A stretch of 64,000 nt of DNA, taken from positions 1-64,000 of the forward strand of contig CAZZCP010000004.1 in NCBI GenBank assembly GCA_964653235.1, written 5' to 3'. The notes below the pieces were generated by a model. That model did no database searches. It was not told where the DNA came from and worked only from the letters and a program-made list of their open reading frames with translations. The position numbers were made by a program, and so were the translations under genes. Positions 36,298-43,288 of the stretch are shown here, piece after piece (within the stretch, counting starts at the first letter, position 1; every line of letters starts with the position of its first letter). This DNA comes from CAZZCP01 sp964653235. Lineage in GTDB: Bacteria; Bdellovibrionota; Bdellovibrionia; Bdellovibrionales; UBA840.

Positions 36298-36821
36298 AAC
36301 TAAGTCTCATCTGTTTTTTGCTTCTTAGCTCTTGCAATAGTATGAAAGAGAAGAGCTGCTCAGCAGAACAAGCTCGACAAGATGTTTTCTCAGGAAAAAA
36401 ATTATCACAACAGCTACAAATACTTTCTCAAAAATGCGGCCCCCAATTTGATTCCAATGCCTATACCCAAGAATATGCAAGTGCCCTGACTGAATTTTGT
36501 ACAGAGGCTCAAGGCTTTGCCTTTGCAGCCAATGGCGAAATGTACCAAGATACATGCCCGCAAGAATCAGGTTTTTTGAACTCTTTTTCTTTGGGCAAAC
36601 AAGTCTTTGAGAAAAAAGAGAGAAAAAGCTTTTTACAAAAAGAAGTATTCGGTATCGAGGCTCGACTGCAAGCAGAAGATATTAGCTATAGCGAAAGCAA
36701 AAGATTGCGCTACGATTTGAGAAAGCATCAAAACGAAATAAGGCAGATTCGAGATGAAATCCAAAGATTAAAGCTAAAAGCCGACTTTTCTCAAGAAATT
36801 CAAAATGAAATTGGCAAATAA
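36294..36821 (+). CDS. DUF2799 lipoprotein
   Basis: The 175-residue product has a lipoprotein signal (MKLSLICFLLLSSC) and matches the DUF2799 pattern: a cysteine (QKCGPQFDSNAYTQEYASAL), TEFCTEAQGFAFAANGEMYQ and DTCPQES. A coiled coil forms the last 70 residues (LRKHQNEIRQIRDEIQRLKL). No function is known for this family. The ATG overlaps the transketolase stop (ATGA). It converges with tatA 14 bp away. Confidence 0.82.
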   Translation: MKLSLICFLLLSSCNSMKEKSCSAEQARQDVFSGKKLSQQLQILSQKCGPQFDSNAYTQEYASALTEFCTEAQGFAFAANGEMYQDTCPQESGFLNSFSLGKQVFEKKERKSFLQKEVFGIEARLQAEDISYSESKRLRYDLRKHQNEIRQIRDEIQRLKLKADFSQEIQNEIGK

Positions 36822-36835
36822 TTGAAATTCAACTC

Positions 36836-37030
36836 TTAAGTTTTTTCTTTTTTATCTTCTTCGACTTTTTTGGTCGAATCGGTCCCATCAATTTCAGGGT
36901 CCTCAGAAATGCCCTTTTTAAAACCGCGAATGGCCTGACCAATAGATTTACCCAAGCCAGGAATACGACTTGGCCCAAAGAGTAAAAGTGCAATCACCAC
37001 AATAATAAGAATTTGCCAGTGTCCAATCAT
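36836..37030 (-). CDS. tatA: Sec-independent translocase subunit TatA
   Basis: TatA forms the pore-like assembly of the twin-arginine export system. The 64 residues show the short N-terminal membrane helix (WQILIIVVIALLLFGPSRIP), the FG-x-x-x-I-P hinge, the amphipathic helix LGKSIGQAIRGFKKGISE, and a charged tail. The tatB and tatC genes are not adjacent, so this is a stand-alone TatA. Confidence 0.93.
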   Translation of the reverse strand: MIGHWQILIIVVIALLLFGPSRIPGLGKSIGQAIRGFKKGISEDPEIDGTDSTKKVEEDKKEKT

Positions 37031-37063
37031 AGTTTTCTCATAGCGCAGATCAGCACATTCTGT

Positions 37064-37985
37064 CTAGGGGAATTCAATTTTTTCTAATTTTGCCAGTTTC
37101 GAAGGGAGCTTCTTGTCTAANNNNNNNNNNAACCTGCTCCATCCACCTTGCAGTTTTTACCATTTCAGAGAGACTGACTCCTGTTTTACGCTTCATTTTA
37201 TGCAGCATAAACAAACAATCTTCGGTGGCGACATTTCCTTTTGCCCCCTTAGCGTAGGGACAACCGCCAAGCCCACCAACACTAGCATCAAATTTTTGAA
37301 TATCATATTTTAAACTAGCGTAGAGATTGGCCAATGCCATTCCCCGAGTGTCGTGAAAGTGAACTGCAATTTTTTTCGCAGGAATTTTTGTCATTAGCTT
37401 TTCTAAAGTACGTTCTACTTGAATCGGATCTGCAATTCCAATGGTATCACCTAGTGAGACTTCATAAGCTCCCAAATCGAAAAGCCTCTGACTCATTTCT
37501 AATACCTTTGAAATTTTGACTTCACCGTCAAAGGGGCAGCCAAAAACGGTGCTCAAGTAGCCACGAATACGAATCTTATTTTGGATTGCAAGTTGTGAGA
37601 CTTTCTCTAAGCGTTGCAGTGATTCTTTGATGCTGCAATTGGTATTTTTTTGCGAAAAGCCCTCACTGCAAGAAGCAAAAATGGCTATATTGGGTATTGC
37701 CGATTCGAGTGCAAATTGCATCCCCTTTGGGTTGGGAACCAAAGCAATAAAATTGGCCTTGTCCCAAAGAGATCGCCTTTTTTTGAGCGCATGAATCAAC
37801 TCCATCGAGTTTTCCATTTGTGGAATCCATTTCGGCGACACAAAAGAGCCCACTTCGATTTGTTTCACTCCAGCCTTTACCAAACGTGCCACTAAGGCTA
37901 GTTTTTGCTCTACACTTAAGGTCTTTGCTTCATTTTGAAGACCATCTCTTGGCCCCACTTCGATTAAGTCTATCTTTTTTTTCAT
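37064..37985 (-). CDS. Hydroxymethylglutaryl-CoA lyase (interrupted by an assembly gap)
   Basis: HMG-CoA lyase splits HMG-CoA into acetoacetate and acetyl-CoA, the last step of leucine breakdown. Motifs are IDLIEVGPRDGLQNEAKTLS, GYLSTVFGCPFDGEV, SLGDTIGIADP, VHFHDTRGMALAN and the active-site loop GLGGCPYAKGAKGNVATEDC. WMEQV runs into ten N (37121-37130). Reading on in the correct frame gives LDKKLPSKLAKLEKIEFP and a stop at 37064, the expected C-terminus; the frame implied by ten N is wrong. The ATG at 37985 overlaps the biotin carrier stop (ATGA) and follows AAAGGA. Confidence 0.92.
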
Positions 37986-38344
37986 TCCTTTGGCTCCGAT
38001 AATACCAAAAGACTCTCCCCTTCGGAGACCTGTTGCTCCGCAATACAAGAGATTTCACTGACAACTGCTTCTTTGGGAGCCTTCATGCTGTACTCCATTT
38101 TCATTGCTTCCATCACCAAGAGAAGTTTTCCTGCTTTCACTTTTTCACCTTTCTGAACAAAAACTTTTATTATTTTGCCTGGCATTGGTGAAAGCACGGG
38201 TCCCAAGTCTCCCTCGGATGCAGCCATTTTTTGTGAGGCCAACTGTGGCGAATAGAGATAGGTTTTGCCTTCGCAGTGCAGCCACATATCACGACCCATT
38301 TTTACTGCTTTGACTTTTTTGCCATTCACAAAAAATTCTTTCAC
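37982..38344 (-). CDS. Stand-alone biotin carrier protein of an acyl-CoA carboxylase
   Basis: The 120-residue protein ends in a biotinyl domain with the biotinylation motif EAMKMEYSMKAP, preceded by SPMPGKIIKVFVQKGEKVKA. The first 50 residues are a short linker-like part. In most methylcrotonyl-CoA carboxylases this domain is fused to the C-terminus of the biotin carboxylase; here it is a separate gene that overlaps the carboxylase stop by ATGA. It should carry CO2 between the neighbouring carboxylase and carboxyltransferase. Confidence 0.88.
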   Translation of the reverse strand: MKEFFVNGKKVKAVKMGRDMWLHCEGKTYLYSPQLASQKMAASEGDLGPVLSPMPGKIIKVFVQKGEKVKAGKLLLVMEAMKMEYSMKAPKEAVVSEISCIAEQQVSEGESLLVLSEPKE

Positions 38345-39832
38345 ACCAGTCTCCAGTCTTCATCCCAGGGAGAGGAAAAGCTTTCATGAGATACTTTCTT
38401 GCTTTGCAGTTTCTGATAGACTTCTTTTAACAATGACTCCTCTTCTGCGCTTAAGCCTTGTGACTCAAGACCTTCTGGAAAATGAGTCTCAATAAAGCGA
38501 GTCGTCATGCTGGCGTTAACAAATTCTAAATGCTCTAATATTTTCATTAAATAAGGAATATTACTGTGTATTCCAAAAATAATACTATCTTTTAAAACTC
38601 GCCTCATTTTTTGAATTGCTGAGTTTCGATCTTCATCGCGAACAATGAGTTTTGCGATCATTGGATCATAAAAACTGGTAATCTCATCGCCAGCTTCAAT
38701 TCCCACCTCATATCGACGACCTGGTCCCGCCGGAAACTCCAAAGCATAAATCTTACCCGTGCTGGGCATGCTATTTCGATAGGGATCTTCAGCATAAAGT
38801 CGACACTCCAATGAGTGACCTTGTACCTTAAGGTCGCTTTGCAAAAAGGGCAAAGGCTCCCCTTGGGCTACATGAATTTGTGCCTTGACCAAATCGACAT
38901 TCAAAACTTCTTCGGTAACTGTATGTTCGACTTGCAGGCGGGTATTGATNNNNNNNNNNGATTTCGAGAAAATAAAAATCTTCGCCTTGCAAAAGAAACT
39001 CAACTGTTCCGGCTCCAATGTAATGAGCTTCTTTGGCTGCTTTCACAGCAGCCTTTGCCATTTTTTCGCGTAGCTCTTTACTCAATGAAGGAGAAGGGGC
39101 CTCTTCTATAATTTTTTGATGCCGCCTCTGTACGGAGCATTCTCGCTCAAAGAGGTGAACCACCTCACCAAAGCTGTCACCAAAAATTTGAAATTCAATG
39201 TGCTTAGGATTTTCAAGATACTTCTCTAAAAACACACTTTCACTGCCAAAGGCTGCCAGAGCCTCTCTCTTAGCTGAATCTAGGGCCTCGTGAAAAGTTT
39301 CAGGGCTGCGAGCAACTTTCATTCCTCTTCCACCACCACCTGCAGCCGCTTTGATCAAAACAGGATAACCAATTTTTTTGGCCTCATCGAGCAAATGCCC
39401 TGGATCTTGGTCTTCACCTTGATAGCCAGGAATCACTGGCACCCCGGCCTGAATCATCAAGTCTTTGGCTGAAATTTTATCGCCCAATAATGCAATCGTC
39501 TCTGCATTGGGGCCAACAAATTTTAAGCCCGCTTTTTTACATGCCTGAGCGAAATCTGCATTTTCAGACAAAAATCCAAAGCCAGGGTGAATGGCATCAC
39601 AATTCATTTTGACTGCCGCATCGACATTGGCTTCGATATTCAAATAGCTTTGCTTCGATGGAGATGGACCAATACAAATCTTTTCATCGGCCAGGCGATA
39701 GGCAAGAGTTTTTATATCTGCTTCAGAGTGTAGAAGTACAGGTGTAATATTCATTTCTTGGCAGGCGCGAAGAATACGTACTGCCACTTCTCCACGATTG
39801 GCAATGGCAAGCTTTTGAATCTTTTTATTCAT
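38341..39832 (-). CDS. Biotin carboxylase subunit of (probably) methylcrotonyl-CoA carboxylase; contains a gap
   Basis: The product carboxylates biotin with ATP and bicarbonate. It has IANRGEVAVRILRACQEMNI, HPGFGFLSENADFAQACKKA, the glycine loop KAAAGGGGRGMK, FGDSFGEVVHLFERECSVQR and EEAPSPSLS. FYFLEI is interrupted by ten N (38950-38959), then INTRLQVEHTVTEEVLNVDL follows. The flanks share the triplet ATC, so the true join is probably LEINTRLQVEH with a negative gap of three bases. The biotin-carrier domain normally at the C-terminus is encoded separately. Confidence 0.9.
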
Positions 39833-40598
39833 GTGGCTTCCACCCCGGCTTTTCTTTGGTCAAAAAAAAGTTTAAGCCTGCCTGCCCCTCTTGGCTCACG
39901 CGCCTTTCGGCAATCAATTTTGCGGTTTGAGAGCGAAAGTTTTCAATCTTACCACCAAGTGTATTTAAAAGCTCTTTGGTTGCGCGCATGGCTTCGGGCC
40001 CGTTTTGATAGAGCTGCCCGCAAAGATCATCCAAATAGGCGGCAAATTCTTCTTCTTCTCCTGCAAAGTGTATCAAGCCAATTTCATAGGCGGTCTCAGC
40101 GGAGAACTTTTCGGCACTCAACATAAATTGTTTTAAAAAGCTCTCATTCACTTTGCGCAACAAAAATGGCGCTATGGTAGCGGGAGACAAGCCCCATTTT
40201 ACCTCTGAAAAGCAAAATTGAGTCTCTATATCGGCCACCACATAATCACAAGCCGCCAAGAGCCCAAGGCCTCCACCAAAGACATTGCCTTGTACTTTGG
40301 CAATGGTCGGTACCAAACAATGGTAAATACTGGCAAACATATCAAAGAGCTTCTCTGCATCTTTTTGATTTTCTTCAACACTGTAAGCGATCATCGATTG
40401 CATCCATTGAAGATCTGCTCCAGCTGAAAAACTTTTGCCCTTGGCATCCAGTAAAATGTAGCGAAGTTCTTTTTCTTTGTCTGCAGATCGAAAGGTCTCG
40501 GTAATCTTTGAGATCATTTCAGGGTTGAAAGCATTGTGCACTTCAGGGCGGTTCAAAGTAATTTGCCAAAAGTATTTTTCTTTTCGAACTTCAATCAT
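39825..40598 (-). CDS. Probable methylglutaconyl-CoA hydratase (enoyl-CoA hydratase family)
   Basis: The crotonase-fold enzyme (257 residues) would hydrate 3-methylglutaconyl-CoA to HMG-CoA. SFSAGADLQWMQSM and AKVQGNVFGGGLGLLAACDY form the oxyanion hole and CoA site. FCFSEVKWGLSPATIAPFLL fits the LiuC/AUH branch, where GL.PATI.P is typical. Its position between the carboxyltransferase and carboxylase genes supports this substrate. The ATG at 40598 follows GGATG. The stop overlaps the biotin carboxylase start by 8 bp. Confidence 0.87.
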   Translation of the reverse strand: MIEVRKEKYFWQITLNRPEVHNAFNPEMISKITETFRSADKEKELRYILLDAKGKSFSAGADLQWMQSMIAYSVEENQKDAEKLFDMFASIYHCLVPTIAKVQGNVFGGGLGLLAACDYVVADIETQFCFSEVKWGLSPATIAPFLLRKVNESFLKQFMLSAEKFSAETAYEIGLIHFAGEEEEFAAYLDDLCGQLYQNGPEAMRATKELLNTLGGKIENFRSQTAKLIAERRVSQEGQAGLNFFLTKEKPGWKPHE

Positions 40599-40599
40599 G

Positions 40600-42222
40600 T
40601 TACATCCTAAATACGCCCATATGTTTTGGTTCACCCCATGAGGCATTTAAGCTAGCGTTGATTCCCAAGGCCAAAACCTTTCTTGTGTCTTTGGGGTCAA
40701 TGATGCCATCATCCCAAATTCTTGCGGTCGAATAGTAAGCCGAACTTTCATTCTCGTATTTTTCGAAAATTGGTTTTTTAAATTCAGCTTGTTCTTCAAG
40801 ACTCATCTCTTGACCCTTGCGAGCCATTTGTTCCATTTTTACCGTACAAAGAACATTGGCAGCTTGCTCACCGCCCATGACTGAAATGCGAGCATTGGGC
40901 CACATCCACATTTGTCGAGGCTGATAGGCTCTGCCGCACATACCATAATTGCCCGCACCATACGAGCCGCCAATCACCACTGTAAATTTGGGTACATGGG
41001 TGGTGCTGACTGCCATTACGAGCTTTGCCCCATGTTTGGCAATGCCTTCGTTTTCATATTTTTTCCCGACCATAAAGCCGGTGATATTTTGCAGAAACAC
41101 CAAAGGAATATTTCTTTGCGTGCAAAGTTCAACAAAGTGTGCGCCCTTAACCGCAGACTCTGAAAATAAAATTCCATTGTTGGCCAGTATTCCCACCGGG
41201 TAGCCTTCGATGTGGGCAAAACCGCAAACCAAAGTGCTAACAAAATCTTTTTTGAATTCGTGAAAGCGTGAGCCATCTACCACTCGAGCAATCACTTCGC
41301 GAACATCAAAAGGCTTTTTCGAATCAACAGGAATCACTCCGTAAAGTTCTTCGGCAGAATAAAGCGGAGCTTCGGGCTCAATACGCGATATCCATTGTTT
41401 TTGACTTTGATAATTGAACTGAGCAGCGATACTGCGAGTGATCTCAATGGCATGTTCATCATTCTCTGCCATATAGTCGGTAACTCCCGAGATTTGCGAG
41501 TGAACCTTAGCCCCTCCCAAAGACTGGGCATCGACTTCTTCGCCGGTTGCCGCTTTTACCAAGGGAGGGCCTCCTAAAAAAATGGTCCCTGTTTCTTTTA
41601 CGATCACTGCTTCATCTGACATGGCAGGAACATATGCTCCCCCTGCCGTACAAGAACCCATCACCACGGCAATTTGCGGAATTCCCATTTGTGACATACG
41701 AGCTTGGTTGTAAAAAATGCGGCCAAAGTGATCGCGATCAGGAAATACTTCGGATTGCAAAGGCAAAAAAGCCCCGCCGCTATCGACCAAATAAATACAA
41801 GGCAGAGCATTCTCCATGGCAATTTCTTGCGCCCGTAAATGCTTTTTGACGGACAAAGGAAAGTAGGTCCCGCCCTTCACAGTGGCATCATTGGCAACAA
41901 TCATGCACTCGTAGCCACTCACTCTGCCAATTCCTGTAACCGCACCCGCTGCCGGAGCTGCATTGTCATACATGCCCCAAGCAGCAAGGCTTGAAAATTC
42001 TAAAAATGCCGTTCCCGGATCAAGTAGCTTGTCGATTCTCTCACGAGCCGTGAGTTTGTTTTTGGCCTTATGTCTTTCAACTGCTTTCTCTCCACCACCG
42101 GCTTTGACTACTTGAATGCGAGAATGAAAAGTTTCAAGATGCGCCAACATGGCATTGCGGTTTCGAATAAAATCTTCGCTTTGTTTTTGCAGCCCTGTGT
42201 TTAGAATTTCCATTGTGTCCAT
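40600..42222 (-). CDS. Methylcrotonyl-CoA carboxylase carboxyltransferase subunit
   Basis: The 540-residue protein transfers CO2 from carboxybiotin to (probably) 3-methylcrotonyl-CoA. It has LTARERIDKLLDPGTAFLEF, the acyl-CoA site GSCTAGGAYVPAMSDEAVIV, GTIFLGGPPLVKAATGEEVD, and the second carboxylase domain with NNGILFSESAVKGAHFVELC, GFMVGKKYE and GGSYGAGNYGMCGRAYQPR. YVPAMSDE and the neighbouring hydratase and lyase favour methylcrotonyl- over propionyl- or geranyl-CoA. It is first gene of the leucine-catabolic operon; no isovaleryl-CoA dehydrogenase gene is present. Confidence 0.92.
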   Translation of the reverse strand: MDTMEILNTGLQKQSEDFIRNRNAMLAHLETFHSRIQVVKAGGGEKAVERHKAKNKLTARERIDKLLDPGTAFLEFSSLAAWGMYDNAAPAAGAVTGIGRVSGYECMIVANDATVKGGTYFPLSVKKHLRAQEIAMENALPCIYLVDSGGAFLPLQSEVFPDRDHFGRIFYNQARMSQMGIPQIAVVMGSCTAGGAYVPAMSDEAVIVKETGTIFLGGPPLVKAATGEEVDAQSLGGAKVHSQISGVTDYMAENDEHAIEITRSIAAQFNYQSQKQWISRIEPEAPLYSAEELYGVIPVDSKKPFDVREVIARVVDGSRFHEFKKDFVSTLVCGFAHIEGYPVGILANNGILFSESAVKGAHFVELCTQRNIPLVFLQNITGFMVGKKYENEGIAKHGAKLVMAVSTTHVPKFTVVIGGSYGAGNYGMCGRAYQPRQMWMWPNARISVMGGEQAANVLCTVKMEQMARKGQEMSLEEQAEFKKPIFEKYENESSAYYSTARIWDDGIIDPKDTRKVLALGINASLNASWGEPKHMGVFRM

Positions 42223-42511
42223 AGCTGAATCAAGCTAGCAGAAATCCAATTTTAGATGAAATTGTTCCGCTATGAGATACTTAGCGTCATCAAGAAGCGA
42301 TTCTACGCAGACTGTGTCGACGCTCACTCTCATCCTCCGACTTATCATCTCTTCATCCCTCAAACTGATAAGTTATTGATTCAGCTGAGCAAATCATAAC
42401 TTCTCAAAAGAGAACATTTCTATTTGGTAAAAATACCGGACATTTCTATATAGCGGCGATAGATTCTACGCAGACTGTTAAGTAGAGCCCGACTTAAGCC
42501 GAAAGGGCCTT
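42223..42511. other. Intergenic region with 17-bp direct repeats
   Basis: No ORF is supported. GATTCTACGCAGACTGT occurs twice, at 42299-42315 and 42462-42478, in the same orientation and 163 bp apart. Between them lie an imperfect hairpin (AAGTTATTGATT...AAATCATAACTT, about 42370-42402) and two ACATTTCTAT direct repeats about 26 bp apart near 42415 and 42440. The region is upstream of both the leucine operon and the lipoprotein/fibre genes, so it holds their promoters; an old mobile-element end is another reading. Confidence 0.6.
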
Positions 42512-43198
42512 ATGTTGAAAGTTTGTTTTGTTTTTTTGCTTTTTCTGACGATTTCTTGCACTCGAAAACTTGAGACCACTTCAACGAGCATCATCATTCA
42601 AGCTCCTAAAAAATGGAATAAATCAGCATCCAGTCTAAATGCCTTTCCTGACAATCGAAAAATTTGCTATGGGGTCAATGTAACCGCTGCTGACTTAATT
42701 GATGCACCTGCCAATTCCTGCGAGCCCGATCGGGGTATTATGGCTGGTTATGTCGAAGCGGGTGTTCCACTCGAAGTTGAAGTACCAAAAGGAGCTGGAA
42801 GAAGAATCGAGGTGCTTGCCTTTGTTTTTCCTGAAGGTATCAATGATCCATGCCCGCAAATGCGCAATACGTTTACTGACGTTGATATGGCAAGGCTCTA
42901 CACCATTGGAGTGGCTGAGGGAGTTGAGTTGAAAGATTCTGAACAGCAAGTGAACATTCAAGCGAACTTTCCTGATCAAGCCAATCATTGGGCAGCCGAC
43001 AAGGCGATTCCTGGTTCTTGTTATGTGGCTATGCCCGATCCTGTGAATGGAGTGACTCCCAGCAACCCAGCCCCACCTGGCTCTCGCATTATCTCAGGTG
43101 GAGGAGTAGCATCGAGTGCCAGCTTTAAGCTAAAAAGCAAAATCGGCCAAGCGGTTCAAAACAAGAACGCTCAAAGCAGTAATTTTAAAATTAAATAA
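42512..43198 (+). CDS. Lipoprotein upstream of the fibre gene, function unknown
   Basis: A 228-residue lipoprotein (MLKVCFVFLLFLTISC signal, Cys16) with four paired Cys in the mature part and a beta-rich body (EVEVPKGAGRRIEVLAFVFP). A Gly/Ser-rich tail runs from about residue 185. No known domain is seen. AAAGG precedes the ATG. The fibre gene lies 90 bp downstream on the same strand, so the two may be expressed together; a role as outer-membrane partner or anchor for the fibre is a guess. Confidence 0.7.
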   Translation: MLKVCFVFLLFLTISCTRKLETTSTSIIIQAPKKWNKSASSLNAFPDNRKICYGVNVTAADLIDAPANSCEPDRGIMAGYVEAGVPLEVEVPKGAGRRIEVLAFVFPEGINDPCPQMRNTFTDVDMARLYTIGVAEGVELKDSEQQVNIQANFPDQANHWAADKAIPGSCYVAMPDPVNGVTPSNPAPPGSRIISGGGVASSASFKLKSKIGQAVQNKNAQSSNFKIK

Positions 43199-43288
43199 AT
43201 TTTAGTATTAATTTGAGAAAATCAAGATTTAGGTCTAAGTCTTTTTCATCTCATACCCGATACCTATACGTCGCACGTGAGGTATGTA

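Noticed and set aside
36836..37030. A full tat operon at tatA
   Set aside because: Neighbouring genes are a DUF2799 lipoprotein and HMG-CoA lyase; no tatB or tatC is adjacent.
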